From: Chloroflexota bacterium
Lineage (GTDB): Bacteria > Chloroflexota > UBA6077
Length of the DNA stretch: 8,637 nucleotides
Reading direction: 5' to 3'
NCBI GenBank assembly: GCA_021788565.1
Contig: JAJYKO010000177.1
Span: 1-8,637 of the forward strand
Shown here: positions 1 through 5,851 of the stretch, piece after piece
Numbering within the stretch: position 1 is the first letter of the stretch
Layout: the number at the start of each line of letters is the position of its first letter
The notes under the pieces: model-generated
Seen by the model: the letters and a program-made list of their open reading frames with translations, nothing else
Databases searched by the model: none
What the model was told of the DNA's origin: nothing
Position numbers and translations under genes: made by a program

Positions 1-15
1 ATGGCTGATAGCTAA

Positions 16-24
16 TGGTAAGAT
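16..24 (+). promoter_or_regulatory. Candidate extended -10 promoter for the M56 peptidase gene
   Basis: The sequence TGGTAAGAT has a TGN extension followed by TAAGAT, which matches 4 of 6 bases of the -10 consensus. A start about 7 bases downstream would leave a leader of about 26 bases before the ATG at 58, containing GGAG at 43-46. The -35 position falls outside the window. The first 15 bases read ATG GCT GAT AGC TAA in frame 1 and could be the last codons of an upstream gene, but four codons are too few to identify it. Weak call. Confidence 0.25.
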
Positions 25-57
25 TAGTGCCCAGTTCTCTCTGGAGCGTCCTTCCAA

Positions 58-1053
58 ATGCTTGCGGGCATCCTGGAGTACATATCTCAGACCATCGCGT
101 ATGCGCTACTGGCCGCGATGACGGTAGAGTTACTCCTGCTTGCCTGGAAGGTGCAGGACCCCTCTCTGGCGATTGCCTTTCGACTGCTAGTGCTGGTCAT
201 TCCGCCGATAGTGCCCCTCGTCTTTGCGGTCATAGCCCCGGGGCGCGGCACGGAGATCTTTCGGAAACAGATTGCCCTGCTCGATCTCCAGAACTGGCTC
301 GGACCTGAACCCAGTATCTTTAACCCGATCTGGATACTACTACTGGCAGCAGCTGGCGCGACGACGATCCTCTTGATCGCGCTGCATACAGTTGGACTCA
401 TGAGGCGGATAAGGGCCGGTGGCCCCTATGGAGATTCGTCGCTTTTTAAACCACCTCCACGGCTCGCTCAGGCGGTACACGGGTTGGCGGATCTAGGTGT
501 TCGTCTTCCCCCTGTCGTAGCATCGTCACATCATGGCCCTACCGCCTTCACGGCCGGGTTGCGGAATCCCACAATACTGGTTTCTATGGCTATGGTGGAG
601 CTGCTGGACGACGAGGAGTTGGAAACAGTGTTGGCCCATGAGGCAGCCCATGTGAGCAGACAGGACAACTGGTTGGGATGGCTGAGCTTCGTCCTAAGGG
701 TGTCGTCCTTTTATAACCCGGTGGTCCAGTTTATCTACCACAGTATCGGCCACGATGTGGAACGGGTGTGCGACGACGAGGCCGGCAGAATGACGGGCAA
801 GCCTCTCGCTCTAGCGTCCGCTTTGATAAAGGTGCATTTGGCTTCGCGCGCGCCGGCAGCGGCGTACGCCGGCTGGAGGGCCAGGTTCGGCCAGAGAGCA
901 GCCGTACTGGAGAACCGTGCGCGCCGCACCCTCGTAGAGGATCGGGCGGAGCGACTAGTACATCCGGAGGTGGTGCATCCCACCAGCTATCCGGGGCTGC
1001 GGCTGGCCCTCGGGGCCGCCGCTGTGCTGGCACTCTGCTATTTCGTGGTGTAG
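58..1053 (+). CDS. M56/BlaR1-type membrane zinc metallopeptidase, no sensor domain
   Basis: Predicted integral membrane zinc peptidase of 331 residues, in the M56 (BlaR1/MecR1) group. Hydrophobic segments lie at about residues 11-30, 38-60 and 91-115, with a further one near 207-228 and a last one at 313-331. The zinc site is HEAAH (H194, E195, H198) in the context VLAHEAAHVS. E235 in VERVCDDEA is the likely third ligand, with the ExxxD spacing common in this group. BlaR1 and MecR1 carry a C-terminal penicillin-binding sensor domain; here the protein ends right after the last hydrophobic segment, so it is not a beta-lactam receptor of that type. It may cleave a membrane or cytoplasmic regulator (inference). 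The ATG has GGAG 11 bases upstream. No BlaI-type repressor is visible, although one could lie left of the window. The next gene follows after 18 bases and is probably co-transcribed. The M48/M56 assignment is sure; the substrate is unknown. Confidence 0.88.
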   Translation: MLAGILEYISQTIAYALLAAMTVELLLLAWKVQDPSLAIAFRLLVLVIPPIVPLVFAVIAPGRGTEIFRKQIALLDLQNWLGPEPSIFNPIWILLLAAAGATTILLIALHTVGLMRRIRAGGPYGDSSLFKPPPRLAQAVHGLADLGVRLPPVVASSHHGPTAFTAGLRNPTILVSMAMVELLDDEELETVLAHEAAHVSRQDNWLGWLSFVLRVSSFYNPVVQFIYHSIGHDVERVCDDEAGRMTGKPLALASALIKVHLASRAPAAAYAGWRARFGQRAAVLENRARRTLVEDRAERLVHPEVVHPTSYPGLRLALGAAAVLALCYFVV

Positions 1054-1070
1054 TAGTGTGGTGTAGTAGG
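1045..1070 (+). repeat. 13-base tandem duplication at the gene junction
   Basis: Two copies of GTGGTGTAGTAG(T/G) sit head to tail at 1045-1057 and 1058-1070. They differ only in the last base. The first copy contains the last two valine codons and the TAG stop of the peptidase gene; the second fills the spacer just before the ATG of the next gene. A slippage duplication is the simplest explanation. It leaves the downstream ATG with no clear Shine-Dalgarno sequence, only AGGG directly against the start. Confidence 0.7.
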
Positions 1071-1071
1071 G

Positions 1072-1647
1072 ATGAGAGCAATCGGTTTTCTTAAGGAGCT
1101 TCCCAGCATACTGCTGCCCTTTGCGATTGCCGTTCTGGGCGCGGTGATTGCCCTGCGGCTGCTGAACGGCGTGCCATCATACGTAGAGAGCCTCGTGACT
1201 GGTCCACCGCTGCCTAGGAACGTCCTGGATGAGCGGCTGTCATATCCCACGATTGAGGCTGCCGAGAAGGATTTGGGGGTGGCAGTAGCTACGCCGGCTT
1301 ACTTTCCATCCTACCTGGTGTGGCCGCCGGCGTCGGTGCGAGGCCAGCGCGAGCCTGCCAAGGTGGTCTCTCTGCTATTTCAGTCGAGCGACGGTCAACA
1401 GGGGCTGCAGATTCGGGAGCTGTTCTGGCAAGGGGAGAGTCTCCCGTTTGCGGTGCCGGAGCCAGTGCACGTGACGGAAAGCAGAGCGGTGGACGTAAAT
1501 GGAGTAGCCGGCCAGCTGTTGCTGGGTACCGGTCAGGACAATACGCCGGTAAATCAGCTGCGGTGGCAGGCCGGTGGACTGCACTACATCGTGACTACTA
1601 TCTACCCGCCCGCGGAGTTGCTGAGAATCGCGCGAAGCATGCAGTAG
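1072..1647 (+). CDS. Membrane-anchored DUF4367-like extracytoplasmic protein
   Basis: A 191-residue protein with a short positive N-terminus (MRAIGFLKEL) and one hydrophobic segment at about residues 11-31, then a hydrophilic domain that is probably outside the membrane. The domain has the pattern of DUF4367: a helix leading into PAYFPSYLV (75-83), a strand with LLFQSSDGQQGLQI (101-114), a central VNGVAGQLLLG (142-152), then LRWQAGGLHYIV (163-174) and a final helix ending IARSMQ. DUF4367 domains are often found in membrane proteins next to sigma or anti-sigma factors, but no function is established. No catalytic motif is seen. The gene starts 18 bases after the M56 peptidase gene on the same strand, so the two are likely partners; this protein could be a ligand sensor, inhibitor or substrate (inference). 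ATG 1072 is used because an in-frame TAG at 1054 rules out anything earlier. The ribosome binding site is poor, suggesting translational coupling. Domain match is from pattern recognition only. Confidence 0.75.
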   Translation: MRAIGFLKELPSILLPFAIAVLGAVIALRLLNGVPSYVESLVTGPPLPRNVLDERLSYPTIEAAEKDLGVAVATPAYFPSYLVWPPASVRGQREPAKVVSLLFQSSDGQQGLQIRELFWQGESLPFAVPEPVHVTESRAVDVNGVAGQLLLGTGQDNTPVNQLRWQAGGLHYIVTTIYPPAELLRIARSMQ

Positions 1648-1665
1648 TCGACAGCCGCGGTTGCC

Positions 1666-3270
1666 TCAGTACCCCATCTCTCTCAGCACCCTTCGGGCAG
1701 CCTCCGCATCGTTCCAGGGGACAAGCTGGTCGCCTATCACCTGGCGCCTCTCGTGGCCTTTGCCGGCCAGAAGCACCGTGTCTCCCGGCCGCGCCCGACC
1801 GAACGCTTCTCGTATGGCATCCTCTCGGTCCGCTATTTTGACGTAGCCCTCACCCTCTTTCCATCCCCCGGCCCTCGCACCCGCGGCGATCTGCTCCGCG
1901 ATCGCCGCAGTGTCCTCAAAGCGAGGATCGTCGGTAGTGAAGACGCCAAAATCGGCCAGGCACGCTGCCAACCTTCCCATCTCCGGCCTGTTGCCCGGAT
2001 CCCTCTCTCCGGCCTGCCCGAAGAGCACCAGCAGCCGCCCGGCCGTCGATTCGCGTAGGGTGGTCAGCGCTTTCTCCAGCGCCTGCGGCGTGTGGGCGAA
2101 GTCCACTATCACAGCGAACGGCTGGCCGAGATCGATTCGCTGCATCCGCCCGGGCACCGAGTCTACCTGCGCCATGGCCAGCCCGATCTGCTCCAGAGTT
2201 GCCCCCTGGCTCAATCCCAGTGCGGCGGCGGCGAGCCAGTTGTAGACGTTGAAGCGACCGGCCAGCCGCGACTCCACTCGCGTCGACCCCCGCGGGGTCG
2301 TCAGGTTGAAGCGCGACCCCGCGGGGAGGAGCTCGATATCTGTAGCGGTGACGAACGAGTCCGTGTAGGGCGGGCGTCGCGCTAGCGAGCCGGAGCGCCA
2401 CGCGTCCCCCGCCGCCCGCAGCGGGCCGGCAGGGCCGCCGGCCCCTACAGATTCGCGGACCCACTGGCCAGTGCCGTACCAGATTACCCGTGCATTGGTC
2501 GATTTCTGGATCTCCAGGGAGTGCGGGTCGTCGGCGTTCAATACGGCTGCCTTCTCCACGCCCTTGGGGATGGACTGGTCCAGCATTGAGAAGAGCCTCG
2601 CCTTGTCCCGCAGGTACGCCTCCATGGAGCCGTGGAAGTTCAGATGTTCGGGGCTGAGGTTGGTGAAGATCGCCACGTCGAACTCGCAATGGAGCAGTCG
2701 ATCCAGTGCCAGCGCGTGGGAGCTGGACTCCAGAATGGCGTAGTCCATCCCATCGTCCACCATCCTGCGTAGCAACCCCTGCACCTCTACCGGTTCTGGA
2801 GTAGTGTGTTGGGTATCGTTGTACTCGATCTGGTGGCCCACCTTGACGTCGGCGGTGGTAATGAAGCCAGTGCTGTATCCCATGGCTTCCAGCACGGCGC
2901 TCGCCAGATGGACCGTGGTGGTCTTGCCGTCGGTGCCGGTCACGCCTACCACCCGGATCTGGCGCGCCGGATAGCCGTAGAAGGCCGCGGCCAGATCCGT
3001 GAGCGTCCTGCGCGCGTCCGGGACCAGAACGCTAGGGATCCCCTCCTGCACCTGTACGTCGTGTCGCTGCGTGACGACGGCTGCCGCCCCGCGCCTCACC
3101 GCATCGGCAATGAAAGTCGTGCCGTCGGTGTGAAACCCAGGCAGGGCCACGAAGAGATCCCCCGGTTTCGTGAGTCGTGAGTCGTAGGCGATGCCGGTGA
3201 TGACCACGCGGTTATCACCGGAGAGGACGGCGTAGGGAAGGTCTCGCAGAAGCTCTCCCAGGGCAAGCAT
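1666..3270 (-). CDS. murE: UDP-N-acetylmuramoyl-tripeptide synthetase (MurE-type Mur ligase)
   Basis: Cytoplasmic Mur ligase of 534 residues that adds the third amino acid to UDP-MurNAc-L-Ala-D-Glu using ATP in peptidoglycan synthesis. The N-terminal domain has YDSR (29-32). The ATP loop is GVTGTDGKTTT (109-119), with D where N is more usual. Other marks are TTPEP (156-160), ESSSHAL (181-187), TNLSPEHLNFHG (203-214) and the likely carbamylated K223 in YLRDKARLF. GRFNVYNWLAAA (338-349), DFAHTP (390-395), GERDPGNRP (421-429), DDPR (447-450) and LAGKGHE (501-507) follow. DNPR marks diaminopimelate-adding enzymes; DDPR leaves the amino acid (DAP, lysine or ornithine) open. The usual length is about 490-500 residues; the excess is explained by a glycine/proline/arginine-rich insert at residues 274-303, encoded by a palindromic repeat. 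The ATG has GAGG six bases upstream. The gene lies downstream of the two-component genes, away from other mur genes, and is convergent with the DUF4367-like gene (18-base gap). Confidence 0.95.
   Translation of the reverse strand: MLALGELLRDLPYAVLSGDNRVVITGIAYDSRLTKPGDLFVALPGFHTDGTTFIADAVRRGAAAVVTQRHDVQVQEGIPSVLVPDARRTLTDLAAAFYGYPARQIRVVGVTGTDGKTTTVHLASAVLEAMGYSTGFITTADVKVGHQIEYNDTQHTTPEPVEVQGLLRRMVDDGMDYAILESSSHALALDRLLHCEFDVAIFTNLSPEHLNFHGSMEAYLRDKARLFSMLDQSIPKGVEKAAVLNADDPHSLEIQKSTNARVIWYGTGQWVRESVGAGGPAGPLRAAGDAWRSGSLARRPPYTDSFVTATDIELLPAGSRFNLTTPRGSTRVESRLAGRFNVYNWLAAAALGLSQGATLEQIGLAMAQVDSVPGRMQRIDLGQPFAVIVDFAHTPQALEKALTTLRESTAGRLLVLFGQAGERDPGNRPEMGRLAACLADFGVFTTDDPRFEDTAAIAEQIAAGARAGGWKEGEGYVKIADREDAIREAFGRARPGDTVLLAGKGHERRQVIGDQLVPWNDAEAARRVLREMGY
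2364..2449 (-). repeat. 86-base palindromic repeat element inside murE, read in frame
   Basis: The ends are a perfect 7-base terminal inverted repeat, TGTAGGG at 2364-2370 and CCCTACA at 2443-2449. Inside are further stems: TCGC/GCGA at 2377-2380 and 2385-2388, CCCGC/GCGGG at 2415-2419 and 2421-2425, and GGGCCGGC/GCCGGCCC at 2423-2430 and 2437-2444 (the last two compete). The element is more GC-rich than the surrounding gene. It encodes murE residues 274-303, low-complexity in character, at the junction between the central ATPase region and the strand leading to FNLTTPRG. No clear target duplication was found. The layout resembles short non-autonomous palindromic elements of the REP/MITE kind. 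The family cannot be named without genome copies. Confidence 0.6.
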
Positions 3271-3313
3271 TCATCACCTCGCCATGTTGCGGATACGAAA
3301 GGAGCACTACGCG

Positions 3314-3322
3314 ATTTTAGCA
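3314..3322 (-). promoter_or_regulatory. Candidate extended -10 promoter for murE
   Basis: In the 67 bases between the kinase stop and the murE ATG, the minus strand reads TGCTAAAAT: a TGN extension followed by TAAAAT, five of six bases of the -10 consensus. Transcription would begin near 3307, giving a leader of about 37 bases that contains the GAGG ribosome binding site (3277-3280). No good -35 box is seen at 17 bases, which is acceptable for extended -10 promoters. It suggests that murE can be expressed separately from the two-component genes, while read-through remains possible because no terminator hairpin separates them. Confidence 0.45.
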
Positions 3323-3337
3323 TGCTCTCTGGAGGCA

Positions 3338-4480
3338 TCACGTTCGCGACTGTTGTTCGGCAGCACCGAAAGGTAGCTCTACCGTGAAGGTCGTTCCGAG
3401 GCCCGGCTCGCTTGTGGCGGAGATGTTCCCTCCGTGGAGCCCCACCAACTGCCGCGCGATGGCCAGGCCCAGGCCGCTCGTACTGGGCGCGCCTTCCCGA
3501 TCGGCACGCCAGTACCGGTCGAAGATATGTGCTAGATCCTCGGGCGATATGCCGGAGCCGGTATCACGCACCCTGAACTTGATGCCGCTCGCAGAGCGCT
3601 CGGCGATTAGGCTGACAGTTCCTCCGCGAGGCGTATGACGGAGGGCGTTCACTATCAGATTGCCGAAGATTTGGTGCAGCCGCCCAACGTCGGCGACCAG
3701 CGTCGCCTGAGCTACTTCGGCGGGACACTCGACCTGAAACTTAACATCCGCGGCCTCTGCGAGGCCACCGAAACTGGTATCCATGTCGCTCAGCAACTCC
3801 TCGACCGCGATCGGCTCCCTATTGAGCGATAGCTGCCCCGCCTCTGCTAACGAGAGAGTCCTCAAGTCCTCCACCAGTCTTCCCAGATGGCGTGTCTCGT
3901 CGAGCATCGTGGAAATCTGTTCCTTTGTAGGCTGGTAGATTCCGTCTTGCAGCCCTTCCAGGTTCCCCTGAAGTATGTGCAGCGGTGTGCGCAGCTCGTG
4001 GGCAACGTCGGCCATGAGGTCGCGACGCAGTCGATCCGCGAGTTCCAGCTCGTTCGCCATCCGATTGAACGTTCGGGCGAGCCTGCCGAAGTCGCCCTGG
4101 CTATCCTCGGGAACTCGAGCATCCAGCTTCCCTTGAGCTACTGCATCTGCCGCATCGATGACGTCGGCCAGCGGCCGGGCATAGCTGCGGTACGCGTGGC
4201 TACCCTGCCACCTACCCACGACGAGAATGAGGACGACCAGAAAAAGGGCCGCGGGCCAGGCCATCAGAGGAGCCTGAGAGCCGCCTGGAAGCAAGCGAGC
4301 GATGACGAAGGCAAGTGCCGACAGGCCGCCTACCAGCAGCAAGGCGAGGAATCCGAAGACGAGCAAGAGGCGCAGAAACAGGTAGCTATGTCTGGATCGA
4401 AGCTCGCGCGACCTGTTATGAAGAGCCCATCTGCGCTCGTGAGACCAGCGCCCGCGGGTTGGCGGCTGGCTGCCGCTCAC
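3338..4480 (-). CDS. HAMP-domain sensor histidine kinase (BaeS-like)
   Basis: Membrane sensor kinase of 380 residues, partner of the response regulator just upstream. Two hydrophobic segments at about residues 33-62 and 73-90 are separated by only about ten residues, so there is essentially no extracytoplasmic sensing domain. A HAMP linker (about 91-150) is followed by the H-box HELRTPL with phospho-acceptor H161. The N-box NLIVNALRHTP (274-284), G1 box DTGSG (306-310), F-box HIFDRYWR (318-325) and G2 box GLGLA (336-340) make a complete ATPase domain. The first 32 residues are very basic and polar. The start is GTG, and the GTGA overlaps the regulator stop by four bases, so the two are translationally coupled. 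The signal is unknown; detection within the membrane or through a partner protein is likely. Family assignment is firm; BaeS-like is only by resemblance. Confidence 0.95.
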   Translation of the reverse strand: MSGSQPPTRGRWSHERRWALHNRSRELRSRHSYLFLRLLLVFGFLALLLVGGLSALAFVIARLLPGGSQAPLMAWPAALFLVVLILVVGRWQGSHAYRSYARPLADVIDAADAVAQGKLDARVPEDSQGDFGRLARTFNRMANELELADRLRRDLMADVAHELRTPLHILQGNLEGLQDGIYQPTKEQISTMLDETRHLGRLVEDLRTLSLAEAGQLSLNREPIAVEELLSDMDTSFGGLAEAADVKFQVECPAEVAQATLVADVGRLHQIFGNLIVNALRHTPRGGTVSLIAERSASGIKFRVRDTGSGISPEDLAHIFDRYWRADREGAPSTSGLGLAIARQLVGLHGGNISATSEPGLGTTFTVELPFGAAEQQSRT

Positions 4481-5169
4481 GTTCGCACCTCTTCCGCGAA
4501 TTTGTAGCCGACTCCATATACCGTGAGGACGTAGCGGGGCTGCCCGGGGTCAACCTCTAGCTTCTGACGAAGGTGTTTGACGTGAGCGTCAATGCTGCGG
4601 TCGAATCCCTCGTAGGGAACCCCGAACAGCCGGTCGATCATCTGCTCCCGAGTGAAGGCCTGTCCAGGATGCTGAGCCAGGAGTGCCAGGAGGTTGAACT
4701 CTGTTCGAGTGAGCTGCACCGGTACCCCACCCCTGCTTACCCTGTGGCCGTTCGTGTCGATCTCCAGATCGCTGATCCTGATCAGCCCCGGCTGGTGAAC
4801 CTCTCCGCGAACTCGGCGCAGCACCGCTCTGACTCGAGCCACCAGCTCGCGCGGGGAGAAGGGCTTGGTGATGTAGTCGTCGGCCCCCAGTTCGAGGCCG
4901 ATGAGCCGCTCGGCCTCCTCGACCCTGGCCGTGAGCATGATGATCGGGACGTCGGACTCTCGCCTGAGTGCACGGCAGACATCCAGACCATCCAGGTCTG
5001 GCAGGTTCAGGTCCAGCACGACGAGGTCGGGGCGGTCGTGCCGAGCGGACGCCAGGGCCGTCTTCCCATCGCCGGCCGTGGCTACCCTGAACCCATTCTG
5101 CTCCAGGTAGTCCTTCGCCAGCCTCACGATTTTGGCCTCGTCGTCCACTACGAGAACCAGTTCGTTCAT
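4477..5169 (-). CDS. OmpR/PhoB-family response regulator
   Basis: DNA-binding response regulator of 230 residues from the ATG at 5169. The receiver domain has the acidic pair D9-D10 (VVDDE), phospho-acceptor D53 in VVLDLNLPD, T80 in MLTAR and K102 in ITKPFSP. After a short linker, the winged helix (about 127-226) has LTRTEFNLL, the recognition-helix region SIDAHVKHLRQKL and the C-terminal hairpin YVLTVYGVGYKF, typical of OmpR/PhoB. An in-frame GTG at 5175 would add two residues; ATG 5169 is preferred because AAGGG lies ten bases upstream, against four for the GTG, and MNELVLVVDDE is the usual family start. It overlaps the kinase by GTGA. The targets are unknown; murE downstream is an attractive candidate (inference). 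Confidence 0.95.
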   Translation of the reverse strand: MNELVLVVDDEAKIVRLAKDYLEQNGFRVATAGDGKTALASARHDRPDLVVLDLNLPDLDGLDVCRALRRESDVPIIMLTARVEEAERLIGLELGADDYITKPFSPRELVARVRAVLRRVRGEVHQPGLIRISDLEIDTNGHRVSRGGVPVQLTRTEFNLLALLAQHPGQAFTREQMIDRLFGVPYEGFDRSIDAHVKHLRQKLEVDPGQPRYVLTVYGVGYKFAEEVRT

Positions 5170-5195
5170 CGTCACTTCACCCTTGAGCCTACACC

Positions 5196-5201
5196 ATTGT
5201 A
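5196..5201 (-). promoter_or_regulatory. Candidate -10 box before the response regulator
   Basis: The minus strand has TACAAT, five of six bases of the -10 consensus, about 27 bases before the regulator ATG. No convincing -35 box is seen 15-18 bases upstream (CTGGTG at 17). If it is used, the large hairpin at 5225-5313 would lie upstream of the transcript as a DNA element; if transcription instead starts before 5537, the hairpin would be in the RNA. Confidence 0.25.
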
Positions 5202-5224
5202 AGCCATTAGCAGTCAGTCACCAG

Positions 5225-5313
5225 CCAGGGGTATAGGAGCGGAAGATCCATCCCTCTCCCGCGGGTCAGAGCCTCGGCCCCGCGGGAGAGGTTCTGCTCC
5301 CTCGCACCCCTAG
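5225..5313 (-). other. Nested inverted repeat / structured leader element
   Basis: Three nested stems with short internal loops. Outer: 5225-5232 with 5306-5313 (ACCCCTGG with CTAGGGGT read as RNA, one G-U pair). Middle: GGAGC 5236-5240 with GCTCC 5296-5300. Inner: a perfect 13-base stem, CCTCTCCCGCGGG at 5253-5265 with its complement at 5279-5291, and a 13-base loop. No T-run follows on either strand, so it does not look like an intrinsic terminator. It sits between the probable small ORF, whose stop it contains, and the regulator gene. It may be an intercistronic RNA structure or a copy of a dispersed GC-rich repeat. I do not recognise a known riboswitch class. Confidence 0.6.
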
Positions 5314-5537
5314 ACAGTTTCCCCGGTCGGTCCACCCTGCGACGCGAGGCTGCCGGGCCTTCCGCCGAAACAGGCGACGCCCCCGCGCCCATGGAAGAAT
5401 CGACGGGCGTGGGTCCGCTCTGTGCTACCATCGTGACGATGCATGCCGAACGCCCACCGAATCACGAGGATGGCACCTACAAGCTTCAGCACACCAGGGA
5501 TGCGGCATCTCCTCGTCATTGACTCGTTCCCTATCAT
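5310..5537 (-). CDS. Probable small single-pass membrane protein
   Basis: A possible 75-residue protein not matched to any family I recognise. The ATG at 5537 is preceded by AAAAGGAG, with seven bases between: the best ribosome binding site in the window. The first part is MIGNESMTRRCRIPGVLKL, then a hydrophobic stretch to about residue 31 (VGAILVIRWAFGM), a highly charged segment rich in His and Arg (about 32-49), and a glycine-rich tail of uncertain quality. A basic N-terminus with one membrane segment suggests an inner-membrane miniprotein. It lies upstream of the response regulator on the same strand, about 140 bases away across a strong hairpin, so it may belong to the same operon and might act on the kinase, which lacks a sensing loop. 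An alternative start is the ATG for M7. The tail after about residue 50 looks less protein-like, and the whole could be chance. Confidence 0.4.
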   Translation of the reverse strand: MIGNESMTRRCRIPGVLKLVGAILVIRWAFGMHRHDGSTERTHARRFFHGRGGVACFGGRPGSLASQGGPTGETV

Positions 5538-5802
5538 CTCACTTCTCCTTTTGTATTCGAAACTGGTCTGACTTTCGCGCGTCACTCGACTTGCTCCGTT
5601 CCTGTCCACGCCGATAACTATGGCGGAAAGCTGTGAAGAAATTGTGATCATCCTGAGGAGATGATGGGATGATTCGCACCGCGTTCGACACGGAATCGTC
5701 GCAGCATCTTCTCTCCTGTCTCACGTCATCCTTTCGACGTATCTCGTTCTGGCCATTCGGCCGGTGGCTTTTCACCTCGAACCGCTTACGCTACTCGTGG
5801 AG
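5538..5802. other. Intergenic region without a recognisable gene
   Basis: This part of the gap between the divergent regulator and oxidoreductase genes has a lower GC content than its surroundings: hand counts give about 47% for 5521-5580 and 52% for 5641-5700. It must hold the promoters for both directions, but no strong -35/-10 pair was found. A small inverted repeat, ATCATCC (5647-5653) with GGATGAT (5667-5673), and the palindrome GGCCATTCGGCC (5751-5762) are present without a clear role. Confidence 0.5.
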
Positions 5803-5819
5803 CGTCTGTATGGTAGACG
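5803..5819 (+). promoter_or_regulatory. Operator-like inverted repeat before the oxidoreductase gene
   Basis: CGTCT (5803-5807) and AGACG (5815-5819) form a dyad with a 7-base spacer. The spacer contains TATGGT (5809-5814), a possible -10 box with four of six bases matching; at 17 bases the -35 position reads TTACGC, which is poor. A repressor bound at the dyad would cover the promoter. The arms are short and the promoter is weak, so this is tentative. Confidence 0.2.
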
Positions 5820-5838
5820 TGTGATGGGTTGTGCATGA

Positions 5839-5845
5839 GGGAGGT
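5839..5845 (+). promoter_or_regulatory. Ribosome binding site that decides the oxidoreductase start
   Basis: GGGAGGT lies six bases before the GTG at 5852. The longer in-frame reading from GTG 5831 would place this strong Shine-Dalgarno sequence inside the coding region and would add residues absent from the normal FAD-fold N-terminus, so 5852 is preferred. Confidence 0.7.
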
Positions 5846-5851
5846 GCCAGG

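Noticed and set aside
2284..2326. Direct repeat of CGACCCC(C)GCGGGG at 2284-2297 and 2314-2326
   Set aside because: Both copies lie in a normal part of murE (GSRFNLTTPRGSTR) that matches the family pattern, so the similarity is likely chance in GC-rich codons.
1916..2689. 257-codon minus-strand frame overlapping murE in another frame
   Set aside because: murE has continuous Mur ligase motifs across this region; the alternative reading is arginine-rich and featureless.
5225..5313. Thiamine (TPP) or other known riboswitch
   Set aside because: There is no CUGAGA element or other conserved core. The structure is a simple nested stem with short internal loops, and the downstream genes are not metabolic.
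5225..5313. Rho-independent terminator
   Set aside because: The stem is strong, but no T-run follows it on either strand.
5539..5775. A 78-codon minus-strand frame ending one base before the ATG of the small membrane ORF
   Set aside because: No Shine-Dalgarno sequence before its GTG start, a very polar composition with no recognisable fold, and a position in the AT-richer gap. The tight spacing to the next ORF is the only point in favour.
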